DNA from: Bacteroidia bacterium
GTDB lineage: Bacteria > Bacteroidota > Bacteroidia > B-17B0 > Aurantibacillaceae
Length of the DNA stretch: 64,000 nt
Assembly: GCA_016787705.1 (NCBI GenBank)
Contig: JAEUTP010000008.1
Coordinates: forward strand, 372,001 to 436,000
Reading direction: 5' to 3'
Shown here: piece by piece, positions 32,104 through 40,176 of the stretch
Layout: the number at the start of each line of letters is the position of its first letter
Numbering within the stretch: position 1 is the first letter of the stretch
Position numbers and translations under genes: made by a program
The notes under the pieces: model-generated
Seen by the model: only the letters and a program-made list of their open reading frames with translations
Told to the model about the DNA's origin: nothing
Databases searched by the model: none

Positions 32104-33135
32104 ATGAAAGAAGCTAAGAAAAATGTTGGTATTGCCCTTCAAGGCGGTGGAGCCCATGGTGCCTTTACCTGGGGCGTATTGGACAGATTGTTAGAAGAAG
32201 AAAACCTTGTTGCAGACGCTATGTGTGGAACCAGTGCAGGTGCTGTAAATGCTGTAACCTGCGCTTACGGCTTACATATTGGCGGACCCGCAAAAGCAAA
32301 AGAATTACTGGAAGAGCTTTGGCGTAAAATTGCATTAAGTGGTAGTTTTTTATTTAAGCCCGGTGTTTTGGATAAAACTTATGGTAACGGAGATATTTAT
32401 AATAGCACCGGTTATATGATGTTTAATGCTATTACGCAGGTTTTATCACCGTACAATTTTAATCCTTTTAATTACAACCCACTTCGTGATATCTTAAATA
32501 ATATTATTGATTTTGAAGAATTACAACGCTACAATAAAAAGAAACTTTTTATTTGTGCAACCAATGTAAAAACAAACAAAGCAAAGATTTTTTCAAATAA
32601 AGAAATTACAGTTGACTCAGTAATGGCATCCGCCTGTTTACCATTTTTATTTCAGGCAGTTGAAATTGACGGCCAGTTTTACTGGGATGGTGGTTATATG
32701 GGTAATCCTCCTATCTTTCCTATTATCACAAATACAAGTTTAAGAGATATTGTGCTGGTAAAAATCAATTCTATCAATATTAATTCTGTACCTACAACTG
32801 CAAGAGATATTGCAGATCGTGTGAACGAAATTTCATTTAACAGCAGTTTAATAAACGAAATGAAATTAATTCATTACAGAAATGAATTGATCAGGAATGG
32901 GATTTTAAAATCAGACGATAAAATTAACCGTGAGATCTTTGTTCATACAATTAGCGGTTACGATGCACTAAGCCAGTTGAGTTATAGCAGCAAAATGAAT
33001 ACCTCGTGGGAATTTTTATCAAACCTTAAAAATAAAGGCCGGGAAATTGCCGAGAAATGGTTGGCTAAAGATTATAAGGAAGTTGGTTTAAAATCAACTT
33101 TTGATGTAGAAGAACATTTCTTCGATAAATTTTAA
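32104..33135 (+). CDS. Patatin-like phospholipase
   Basis: 343 residues, no signal peptide. Ser-Asp dyad hydrolase: the glycine-rich oxyanion loop ALQGGGAHGAF (11-21), nucleophile S44 in GTSAGAVNA, and D195 in YWDGGYMGNPP. It should cleave acyl chains from lipids at the cytoplasmic side. The DGG motif is followed by NPP, usual for the RssA-like bacterial group. It stands alone between the TPR lipoprotein and the porin gene. Confidence 0.92.
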   Translation: MKEAKKNVGIALQGGGAHGAFTWGVLDRLLEEENLVADAMCGTSAGAVNAVTCAYGLHIGGPAKAKELLEELWRKIALSGSFLFKPGVLDKTYGNGDIYNSTGYMMFNAITQVLSPYNFNPFNYNPLRDILNNIIDFEELQRYNKKKLFICATNVKTNKAKIFSNKEITVDSVMASACLPFLFQAVEIDGQFYWDGGYMGNPPIFPIITNTSLRDIVLVKINSININSVPTTARDIADRVNEISFNSSLINEMKLIHYRNELIRNGILKSDDKINREIFVHTISGYDALSQLSYSSKMNTSWEFLSNLKNKGREIAEKWLAKDYKEVGLKSTFDVEEHFFDKF

Positions 33136-33255
33136 TATGCCTGTAAACCAATAACAGCGGGCTATTAAAAACTTCGAATATCATTTAACTTTCTTTAAAC
33201 CCTGTTACGTAAAATTTTATTAGTTTTACTTTAGTATTTACGTTTAAGCAACCGG

Positions 33256-35145
33256 ATGCGTTTCATTTTCCAACAAAAAAAATCATTTTATCAGCTGAAA
33301 AAAGTATGGTTATTTTTGTTCGTTTGTTTAGCTTTCATTTTTAAAGCGCAGGTATTTTATTCTACCGATCCTACTTACATTTCATTTAAAACCGAAAAAA
33401 ACAACCTAATCACCAAATACCATTTTACTTATCCTGATTCAAGTATCATTAATATCCACAATTATTTTCCAAGAAATTTTTTAGGCAATATTGGTCTGCC
33501 CTCTCCAAATTACCTGCTTAATTATGGCACCAATGATATTGGTTTTACGTTTTATACCCCCCCCTATAAAAATGATATGTATTCAGAGAATCAGGTAAAT
33601 TATTATCGTACAAAAGGGCCATATGCTAATTTAACAGGCATTGCTGGCAGCAAAAAATTTCAAACCTTTAAAATGCTATTTACACACACTTACAAACGGG
33701 TAAATGTGGCCATAAAATTTAGTCGTTACACATCGCAGGGCTATTACCTAAAACAGCAAAGCTATACTAACAATTTTTACCTCTCAAGCAATTACACAAC
33801 CAAAAGAGAACGGTTTGGTTATTATTTTTATATTCTTAATAATGGCAATAAAAATAAAGAGAACGGTGGTATAAAAACAGATACGCTTACAGAATTGACC
33901 ATGCTGCAAAACAAAGAACTGTTTCCTGTAAAATTAAGCAATGCAACACGTGATAACCGTGAATTAAAAGTGATGTTCAATCCTTATTTCCTGCTAAATA
34001 AAAAAGATTCCTCTACCAAAGTAAATCATTTTATCCAATTCAAATCAGCCTTTGCATCCAGCTCCTATCAATACAAAGATGAAAGTATTGCAAGCGATAA
34101 TTATTACATTATTACTTATTTAGATACTTTGAGAACCAACGACAGTGCACATGTTAGAAAATTCAATAACGAAATTAATTATACAGCTGTAACCACCAAT
34201 TCAAACTTTGCATTTTCAGTGGGTTATAAAAATGAAATAAACCAGGTTTGGCAAAAAGCGGATAGTGTATTTTTAAATCAAATTGCCACTGCCGATCTTA
34301 CATTTAAAAAAGTTTTAACACACGAAGAGAACCAGATTGCAAAAGATCTCCAAAAAGAGATACAAACACATTTTAATTTTCAATACATTGTTAACGGTGC
34401 TAACAAAGGCAATTACAAAGCAGAAAATAAAACTGTGCTTTTATTGAATCGCGCCAAACAACGTTATTTGTATTTGAATTTGTTGGCAGAAGACCGCTCG
34501 GCTGATTACATTTATAATTATTGGGTAAGCAATCATTTTACATGGTTTAATAACGGTTACCGCTCACAACAGCAAACACAAGCCATTTTAGGCTTTAACC
34601 TGAATAAATATTTGGCAGCATCGGTATTTGTACAAAACATAAATAACTATTTGTATTTTGATAATGTTGCATTACCACGACAATATGCAGCTACAATTAG
34701 TAATTTGGGGGCAACTGTAAATTTTACAAGAGTGTTTTTTAAACACCTTGGTACTTCGCTCGAATACCGTTTTCAAAATACATCTAATACCACTTATGTA
34801 CGCCTGCCAAAAAACCAGGCAACAGCTAAATTATTTTATATAGGTATTTTCTTTAAGAACAATCTTCAACTGCAAATTGGCGGTCAGCTGCAAATGTATG
34901 ATTCTTTTTACGCTTATGGTTACATGCCTTCTACACAAGCATTTTATTTACAGGAAAGCTATAAAACAAAGCCTTATCCTTTTTTAGATGTTTATCTTAA
35001 TGCAAGGATACGACCTGTAAATTTCTTCCTCAAAATAGAAAATGCTTTATTTGGTTTTACAGGAACAAACTATTCTTTAACACAGGGTTATTATCAAACT
35101 GACAGAGCCTTTAGATTAGGCATTAGCTGGACCTTTTTTGATTAA
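33256..35145 (+). CDS. Putative outer membrane porin (Porin_10-like)
   Basis: 629 residues. The N-terminus has a cleavable-looking signal (KKVWLFLFVCLAFIFKAQ, residues 15-32) and the mature part is rich in alternating aromatic strands and ends with a terminal Phe-Asp after LGISWTFFD, like an outer membrane beta-barrel. The FYSTDPTYISFKTE and NYFPRNFLGNIG segments near the start resemble the Porin_10 family of Bacteroidota. Transported substrate is unknown. It is convergent with rlmH, with the palindromic repeat between them. Confidence 0.75.
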   Translation: MRFIFQQKKSFYQLKKVWLFLFVCLAFIFKAQVFYSTDPTYISFKTEKNNLITKYHFTYPDSSIINIHNYFPRNFLGNIGLPSPNYLLNYGTNDIGFTFYTPPYKNDMYSENQVNYYRTKGPYANLTGIAGSKKFQTFKMLFTHTYKRVNVAIKFSRYTSQGYYLKQQSYTNNFYLSSNYTTKRERFGYYFYILNNGNKNKENGGIKTDTLTELTMLQNKELFPVKLSNATRDNRELKVMFNPYFLLNKKDSSTKVNHFIQFKSAFASSSYQYKDESIASDNYYIITYLDTLRTNDSAHVRKFNNEINYTAVTTNSNFAFSVGYKNEINQVWQKADSVFLNQIATADLTFKKVLTHEENQIAKDLQKEIQTHFNFQYIVNGANKGNYKAENKTVLLLNRAKQRYLYLNLLAEDRSADYIYNYWVSNHFTWFNNGYRSQQQTQAILGFNLNKYLAASVFVQNINNYLYFDNVALPRQYAATISNLGATVNFTRVFFKHLGTSLEYRFQNTSNTTYVRLPKNQATAKLFYIGIFFKNNLQLQIGGQLQMYDSFYAYGYMPSTQAFYLQESYKTKPYPFLDVYLNARIRPVNFFLKIENALFGFTGTNYSLTQGYYQTDRAFRLGISWTFFD

Positions 35146-35183
35146 CTTTTCTAATACCAAGAAGTAAATATCCGGATTATTAT

Positions 35184-35339
35184 AAGCCACTAATTACACA
35201 AATTTCATAAATATTATTTATTCTCTCTATAAGTTCAATTTGTGTAATTTACATTCTAGCGATTATCGCTAGAATAATTATTTTCACTAATTAGTCTAGT
35301 ACAAATTTGTTTTAGTGTTGTTAGTGAAATTCGTGGCTT
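35184..35339. repeat. Palindromic short repeat, copy 1 (AAGCCAC...GTGGCTT family)
   Basis: The ends are AAGCCACTAATTACAC (35184-35199) and GTGAAATTCGTGGCTT (35324-35339), inverse of each other at 14 of 16 positions. Inside is a perfect 10-bp hairpin (ATTCTAGCGA and TCGCTAGAAT, 35253-35275). The second copy at 48742-48811 shares exactly both 16-base ends in reverse orientation. Both copies lie between convergent genes, where they could act as bidirectional terminators. The middle differs in length and sequence. Confidence 0.7.
35253..35275. repeat. Perfect 10-bp palindrome inside repeat copy 1
   Basis: ATTCTAGCGA and TCGCTAGAAT flank a TTA loop. It is absent from the second, shorter copy at 48742-48811, so it is not needed for the outer repeat. 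Confidence 0.75.
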
Positions 35340-35396
35340 TTTAAAGAAATATGCCTCTTTACAACTCTCAAAAGGTGATTTATATTTTTTTAACGC

Positions 35397-35870
35397 TTAC
35401 TCGTGATGGTATTTTTCACCTTTTAAAATGGTGTAAGCGCGATACAGCTGTTCTACAAAAAACAAGCGTACCATTTGATGAGAGAAAGTCATTTGTGATA
35501 AAGAAATTTTAGAATTGGCCCTTTTATAGATCACATCGCTAAAGCCAAAAGGTCCGCCAATTAAGAAAACCAGGCGCTTTACCGAAGCGTTTTGTTTTTG
35601 CGAAATAAAGTTTGAAAATTCAACGGAAGAATATTCTTTTCCTTTTTCATCCAATAAAATAAGCTGGTCTTCAGGTAAAATTGCTGCCATAATAAGCTTA
35701 GCTTCTTCCTGTTTTTGCTCGTTATGGCTTCGTTGCCTTACCGCTTTTGGCACATTAATTGTACTTGTTTCAAATGTGGCATAGTTCTTTAGCCGTTTTG
35801 CATATATTTCAATGCCTTCGGTTATGTAACTGTCCTGCGTTTTATCTATTTGAAGCAATAAGATCTTCAT
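35397..35870 (-). CDS. rlmH: 23S rRNA pseudouridine1915 N3-methyltransferase
   Basis: 157 residues, the standard RlmH length. The SPOUT fold is shown by the IGGPFGFSD loop (SAM-binding knot) and the conserved C-terminal segment SLSQMTFSHQMVR followed by EQLYRAYTILKGEKYHHE. It methylates pseudouridine 1915 in helix 69 of 23S rRNA on the assembled ribosome. Divergent from the DUF4783/nadC pair with 42 bases between. Confidence 0.95.
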   Translation of the reverse strand: MKILLLQIDKTQDSYITEGIEIYAKRLKNYATFETSTINVPKAVRQRSHNEQKQEEAKLIMAAILPEDQLILLDEKGKEYSSVEFSNFISQKQNASVKRLVFLIGGPFGFSDVIYKRANSKISLSQMTFSHQMVRLFFVEQLYRAYTILKGEKYHHE

Positions 35871-35894
35871 ATGCTAAAATTGCGAAAAAATTAT

Positions 35895-35902
35895 TAACTT
35901 TG
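35895..35902 (+). promoter_or_regulatory. Minus-7 box for DUF4783-nadC
   Basis: TAACTTTG, a full TAnnTTTG match, ends 10 bases before the ATG at 35913, so the leader would be only a few bases long. Confidence 0.5.
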
Positions 35903-35912
35903 TAGTATACCC

Positions 35913-36287
35913 ATGAAAATAACGATTACTATTTTTTACTTTTTATTCAGTCTTCTTTTTGCCGGTATTGAACCGAGTGACGAAATTGTTGCCGGACTAA
36001 AGTCAGGTAAATCAAGCGAGCTGGTAAAATATTTTGATGAAAAAGTTTCTATCAAGATCATTAACCAGGAAGATGTGTTAAGCAAGGCGCAAGCTGAGGC
36101 TAACATCAAATTCTTTTTTGAAAAACATACCGTTAAAACATTTTCTAACAGTCACGTAAGCTCTGTAAATAATGGCTCACAATACATTACCGGTACTTTA
36201 GAAACAACTAATGGAAAATTCAGGGTCTCTATTTTACTTCGCAGAAACCTCATTGCACAATTTCGTATAGAAAACGATAATGACTGA
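35913..36287 (+). CDS. DUF4783 domain protein
   Basis: 124 residues with a short signal peptide (KITITIFYFLFSLLFAGI). The mature part, an NTF2-like fold typical of DUF4783, shows DEIVAGLKSGKSSELVKYFD, INQEDVLSKAQAEANIKFFF and the final FRVSILLRRNLIAQFRIE. Function is unknown. It overlaps nadC by eight bases and so is translated with it. Confidence 0.85.
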   Translation: MKITITIFYFLFSLLFAGIEPSDEIVAGLKSGKSSELVKYFDEKVSIKIINQEDVLSKAQAEANIKFFFEKHTVKTFSNSHVSSVNNGSQYITGTLETTNGKFRVSILLRRNLIAQFRIENDND

Positions 36288-37149
36288 TTTTATTAAGCTT
36301 CATCAAAAGCACTTTAACTTCAAACAATTTATTTTAGATGCCTTTATGGAAGATGTCGGTGATGGCGATCACACTTCGCTTTCAACCATTCCAAAAAATC
36401 ATAAAGGCAAAATGCATTTACTTGTAAAAGAAGATGGTATTATTGCAGGTATTGAAGCGGCTAAAAGGATCTTTAAACAAGTTGATAAGAATTTTAAGCT
36501 TAAAGTATTTATAAAAGATGGGGCTAATGTAAAAAAAGGTGATATTGCTTTTATTATTGAAGGTAATACACAAAAATTACTCACCGCAGAACGTTTGGTT
36601 TTAAATATCATGCAACGGATGAGCGGCATTGCAACAAAAACAGATCATTTGCAAACTCTGTGCAAAGGCACAAAAGCCATTGTTATTGATACACGTAAAA
36701 CCACACCGGGCTTTCGCTTCTTTGAAAAATGGGCCGTTGTTATTGGTGGCGGTGCTAATCACCGTTATGGTTTGCATGATATGATCTTAATAAAAGATAA
36801 TCATATTGATTTTGCCGGTGGAATTATAGAAGCCATTGATGCAGCTAATGCCTATCTTAAAAAGAAGAAAAAGAAATTGGCCATTGAAGTAGAAACACGC
36901 ACATTAGAAGATGTAAAAAAAGTATTAAAGCAAGGTGGCGTTAAACGCATTATGCTTGACAATTATACTCCACAACAAACTTTAGAAGCTGTAAAACTTA
37001 TTAATGGAAAGTTTGAAGTAGAATCTTCGGGTGGTATTAATGAGACTAATATTACTGCCTACGCCAAATGTGGTGTTAACTTTATCTCTATTGGTGCTTT
37101 AACACATCATATTAAAAGCTTAGACCTAAGCTTAAAAGCAATAAAATAA
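36280..37149 (+). CDS. nadC: Nicotinate-nucleotide diphosphorylase (carboxylating)
   Basis: 289 residues. It converts quinolinate and PRPP to nicotinate mononucleotide in de novo NAD synthesis. Motifs: EDVGDGDHTS near the N-terminus, TAERLVLNIMQRMSGIAT, IDTRKTTPGFRFFEKWAV, GGGANHRYGLHDMILIKDNH, and VESSGGINETNI with the phosphate-binding ISIGALTH. All the substrate and PRPP-binding elements are in place. It is the second gene of the DUF4783-nadC unit and ends before a terminator. Confidence 0.96.
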   Translation: MTDFIKLHQKHFNFKQFILDAFMEDVGDGDHTSLSTIPKNHKGKMHLLVKEDGIIAGIEAAKRIFKQVDKNFKLKVFIKDGANVKKGDIAFIIEGNTQKLLTAERLVLNIMQRMSGIATKTDHLQTLCKGTKAIVIDTRKTTPGFRFFEKWAVVIGGGANHRYGLHDMILIKDNHIDFAGGIIEAIDAANAYLKKKKKKLAIEVETRTLEDVKKVLKQGGVKRIMLDNYTPQQTLEAVKLINGKFEVESSGGINETNITAYAKCGVNFISIGALTHHIKSLDLSLKAIK

Positions 37150-37240
37150 TTTAACGGATTTTAACTGTTTTGCTTTTGCATTAAATGTAAAAGATAAACC
37201 AGTTATTGAACGGTATATACCAGATATATAAACCAGGCTT

Positions 37241-37266
37241 ATAAGGGCAACTTGCCCTTATTTTTT
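37241..37266 (+). terminator. Rho-independent terminator after nadC
   Basis: ATAAGGGCA (37241-37249) and TGCCCTTAT (37253-37261) form a perfect 9-bp stem with a three-base loop followed by a T-run (37261-37266). Confidence 0.85.
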
Positions 37267-37319
37267 GCGTTAGAAATAAGTAAGACACTCTTTATATAAA
37301 TCATTTAAAAAAGATCGTT

Positions 37320-37601
37320 ATGAAAACAAAAGAAAAAGTAAGAATGATTTCGAAGCGAATAATTCTTGTTAGCGCCATAATTTTATTTGCAGGATCGGTA
37401 ACTGCAATAAATGTAGAACGCTTAAATCCTTTAGAAAAAAATAATATTACTGTATTTGTTACCGTTATGTTCTTTGCACTTTTTTTAATTTATTTATCCG
37501 GTGTTTTAATGAATAAACAGTCGTTAAGATTTACAAATTCTAACGAACATCAAAGGCGTCATCATCATCACTATAGAAAACTAATCAAAAAAACGGCTTA
37601 G
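37320..37601 (+). CDS. Small membrane protein with histidine-rich tail
   Basis: 93 residues. Two membrane helices (residues ~11-29 and ~43-63), a short loop with LNPLEKNN, and a basic tail containing HQRRHHHHYRK (77-87). The His cluster could bind metal or lipid phosphate. It stands between the nadC terminator and the TssD-like gene. I do not recognise a family. Confidence 0.55.
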   Translation: MKTKEKVRMISKRIILVSAIILFAGSVTAINVERLNPLEKNNITVFVTVMFFALFLIYLSGVLMNKQSLRFTNSNEHQRRHHHHYRKLIKKTA

Positions 37602-37658
37602 ATAATAGTTGGAAAAATGTGGTTTTTATTTGTATTTTTATTCTAAAATCAAAACAAA

Positions 37659-38051
37659 ATGCACAAAGCAATTTTAGAAGTAGAAGGAAAAACATATTCT
37701 TTATCAAGCGTAAATGTTAATACCTATAACCGTGGATCAGGCTATGATCCTAACCCAAGCGATCAAAGCATTGCTTTTCAGATAAGAACCACTAAAATGG
37801 ACCAGTTTATCTGGAACTGGATAAGTTCGCCGGATATTGCAAAAAAGAATGGCAAAATAAAACTGATAGATTCAGATGGAAATGTGCCACTAAAAACCAT
37901 AGCTTTTGAAAATGGCTTTAGCAGTTCGTATAATATGAACTTTTACCAAAATAGTGATAGTAACGATACCAGTGTTACTTTATACGCTTCAAAAATTACC
38001 ATACAGGTACATTCTGCAACGCCGGTAATTCCGGGAGCCATAAAAGATTAA
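37659..38051 (+). CDS. tssD: TssD/Hcp-like type VI tube protein
   Basis: 130 residues. The N-terminal MHKAILEVEGKTYSL and FIWNWISSP, KNGKIKLIDSDG and FENGFSSSYNMNF segments follow the pattern of the Bacteroidota TssD (Hcp-like) family, which forms the inner tube of contractile type VI systems. No other T6SS gene (tssB, tssC, tssK, clpV) is in this window, so this is an orphan copy, perhaps a secreted effector carrier or domesticated tube protein. Assignment is from general similarity. Confidence 0.6.
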   Translation: MHKAILEVEGKTYSLSSVNVNTYNRGSGYDPNPSDQSIAFQIRTTKMDQFIWNWISSPDIAKKNGKIKLIDSDGNVPLKTIAFENGFSSSYNMNFYQNSDSNDTSVTLYASKITIQVHSATPVIPGAIKD

Positions 38052-38395
38052 TTGTAAAGTTGACAAGCCTCTTTTAAGATCGCTTTTAAGCTTTTTACAT
38101 CAATATTTTTTTGTGGATCTATATAAATGATCTTTTGCTTTTTTCTTCCCTCACTTATCAGTTTTGAATGCTTCATTAAATAACCGTTTGCAAATGCAAT
38201 ATAAATGATCTTTGTTTTTGGATCGTAAGAAATAAAGCCCAGCCACTTTTTTTTGAAATAATAAAAAGGGGTATTAAATTTTCTGCTTTCGGTTATATCA
38301 GAAGAGTACTCTAAAATAAATTGCCTTAAAAATAATAAACAGCTTCTATATGGTTCATCAAGCTTCTCAAAAAAAATATCGATTGGTTCCTGCAT
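38048..38395 (-). CDS. DUF1801 family protein (copy 2)
   Basis: 115 residues. DUF1801 layout: PYRSCLLFLRQFIL at the start, FNTPFYYFKKKWLGFIS, IIYIAFANGY and IYIDPQKNIDVKSLKAILKEA at the end. It is a clear paralogue of the next gene (same order of motifs, same length), 14 bases away. DUF1801 proteins are small alpha/beta proteins of unknown function. It overlaps the convergent TssD-like stop by four bases. Confidence 0.8.
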   Translation of the reverse strand: MQEPIDIFFEKLDEPYRSCLLFLRQFILEYSSDITESRKFNTPFYYFKKKWLGFISYDPKTKIIYIAFANGYLMKHSKLISEGRKKQKIIYIDPQKNIDVKSLKAILKEACQLYN

Positions 38396-38409
38396 TCCCT
38401 GAACTAAGA

Positions 38410-38754
38410 TTAATATAGTTTTACCGCGGTTTTTAGGATCTCATTAAGGCTTTTTACATCCACATCCTTGTTGGCATCAATATAAAATACCCTGATCTGT
38501 TTTCTTCCTTCTTCAACCAATTTCTTGTGCTTTATCTTATTACCATCAACAAAACCAATATAAAGTTTGTTTGTTTTTTTACTGATAGAAAAATAACAGA
38601 ATAGCTTTTTTTTATAGGTGAAAAAAGCTGTGGTGTATTTCCAATGCTCTTCTATTTGCGGAGAGTAATTCAGTAAAAAGCTTCTCAAAAATAAAAGGCA
38701 GCTTTGTTCCGGTTCAGGTTTTGAAAAATAATAGTTATCGAGTTGACTGAGCAT
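38410..38754 (-). CDS. DUF1801 family protein (copy 1)
   Basis: 114 residues; same layout as the downstream neighbour (EQSCLLFLRSFLL, YTTAFFTYKKKLF, LYIGFVDGN, IDANKDVDVKSLNEILKTA). The two copies have drifted apart, which points to an old duplication. It overlaps the 3' end of the glycosyltransferase gene by 20 bases, so the three genes probably share an mRNA. Confidence 0.8.
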   Translation of the reverse strand: MLSQLDNYYFSKPEPEQSCLLFLRSFLLNYSPQIEEHWKYTTAFFTYKKKLFCYFSISKKTNKLYIGFVDGNKIKHKKLVEEGRKQIRVFYIDANKDVDVKSLNEILKTAVKLY

Positions 38755-39823
38755 TTTTAAAAACTTCCAGGTACGAATGTTTATGAGCTTTTACACAATA
38801 GTCTTTTATCACGGTTTCTCTACCTTTATTTCCTGTTAAATTTCTCAATTCAACATCTTCAATTAATCTTGAAAGAACTTCCATCCATTCATTTTCAGAT
38901 TTTATCAGAAATCCATTTTCACCATTTATTATAATATCATTATTTACACCTACAGCACTCATAACTGCCGGCACCCCACAAGCCATATACGACAAGCCTT
39001 TTAAGCCACATTTGCCATTTGCCCATTGATCGTTTGGCAAGGGCATTACACCAATGTCCAATGAGTTCAGTTCACTTACTTCTGTATTTTCGTTCCATTC
39101 AATAGCCTCTACATTTAATTGAGTATGCTTGTAATATTTATCGCCAATAACTTTAAATTTTAATCTGTTGGGATACTTATCCTGTAGCTTTAAAAGTACA
39201 GGTACTAATAATTCAAAATGTTTAACTGTACTTATGCTTCCACTCCACCCTATTGTGATCAATTTTTTATTGCGATGCTCAGTTTTTGGAATATGCCAAG
39301 TGGAATTTATTGTGGTTGGAATAATAACTATATTTTTATTGTAAGGCCTTGCCTTTTCTGCCAGGTAAGCATTTCCGGCAATTACACAATGCGCGTAAGA
39401 AATATTCTTATAAAATTTCTCCGGCCTTTTTATCCATTCCCATTTTTTATTAGCCGGACTTGTATCTGCCAGCCAAATACTATCGTCAAAATCAAAAATA
39501 ACATAAGCGCCGGAATGAAAAGCTTTTTTCTCAAAATAAGAAGTTCCTAAAAAAGAAGCTTCGCGTTGAATAAAAATAATATTGTATTTTTTAAATTGAA
39601 AAGAATCTTTTAAACGGATAAAAAATGTTTTAAGTAAAATAAGAGCTTTACTAAATGTATTTCCTTTTGAATAAAAAACAAGATCATCTTTTTCATTCAA
39701 CAAATAAGAATATGTAAATTTAAATCCATTCTCTTCTAAAAAAGGCAAATACTGCTCGAATCTATAACGTTGACTGGGAGAGCGTTTTGGACGATGCGCG
39801 CAGAGTATTAAAACATTTTTCAT
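38735..39823 (-). CDS. Glycosyltransferase family 4 (GT-B fold)
   Basis: 362 residues. N-terminal Rossmann half (NVLILCAHRPKRSPSQRYRF) and a C-terminal half with ITIGWSGSISTVKHFELL, SLDIGVMPLPNDQWANGKCG, KGLSYMACGVPAVMSAVG, typical of GT4-like glycosyltransferases. Sugar and acceptor are not predictable. It starts six bases after the channel-like gene stop and probably belongs to the same transcript as the AAA+ gene upstream of that. Confidence 0.85.
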   Translation of the reverse strand: MKNVLILCAHRPKRSPSQRYRFEQYLPFLEENGFKFTYSYLLNEKDDLVFYSKGNTFSKALILLKTFFIRLKDSFQFKKYNIIFIQREASFLGTSYFEKKAFHSGAYVIFDFDDSIWLADTSPANKKWEWIKRPEKFYKNISYAHCVIAGNAYLAEKARPYNKNIVIIPTTINSTWHIPKTEHRNKKLITIGWSGSISTVKHFELLVPVLLKLQDKYPNRLKFKVIGDKYYKHTQLNVEAIEWNENTEVSELNSLDIGVMPLPNDQWANGKCGLKGLSYMACGVPAVMSAVGVNNDIIINGENGFLIKSENEWMEVLSRLIEDVELRNLTGNKGRETVIKDYCVKAHKHSYLEVFKNAQSTR

Positions 39824-39829
39824 AATGCT

Positions 39830-40174
39830 TTAATTTTCCACATCAATTTTAAACCTGTGTAAAAAACGATGCACAACCGGCGAAATAATAATTGCCACAG
39901 AAGTTAAAAAGGTAACGCCACTGTAAATTGCATAAAACGAAGCAAAGATCTTACCACCATCATTTATGGCTTTATCAACCGGACCCATACCTGTTAAGAT
40001 CATACTTGCATTATAAAAACTATCTACCCATCCAATATTAAAATAATGGTGATAGCCTATCATGCCCACAATAAGAGAAAAAGTTAAAATAAGAATTCCC
40101 GCAATTGCATTTCGTATCAGTTTAGATACGAAATGCTTTTGGTGCGGTAAAGGTTTTATAGTTTTAGGTGACAT
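39830..40174 (-). CDS. Two-TM channel-like membrane protein
   Basis: 114 residues with two membrane helices (~20-41 and ~80-100) and a re-entrant-looking middle: VDSFYNASMILTGMGPVDKA. This has the shape of the pore module of two-TM potassium channels (P-loop between two helices), but the TVGYG selectivity filter is replaced by LTGMGPV. It may be a channel with other selectivity or a non-conducting relative. It starts two bases after the AAA+ gene, so the two genes are coupled. Confidence 0.6.
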   Translation of the reverse strand: MSPKTIKPLPHQKHFVSKLIRNAIAGILILTFSLIVGMIGYHHYFNIGWVDSFYNASMILTGMGPVDKAINDGGKIFASFYAIYSGVTFLTSVAIIISPVVHRFLHRFKIDVEN

Positions 40175-40176
40175 TT

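Noticed and set aside
35146-35396. Small gene in the spacer between the porin and rlmH
   Set aside because: The region is explained by the palindromic repeat and no frame with a start and good codon use spans it.
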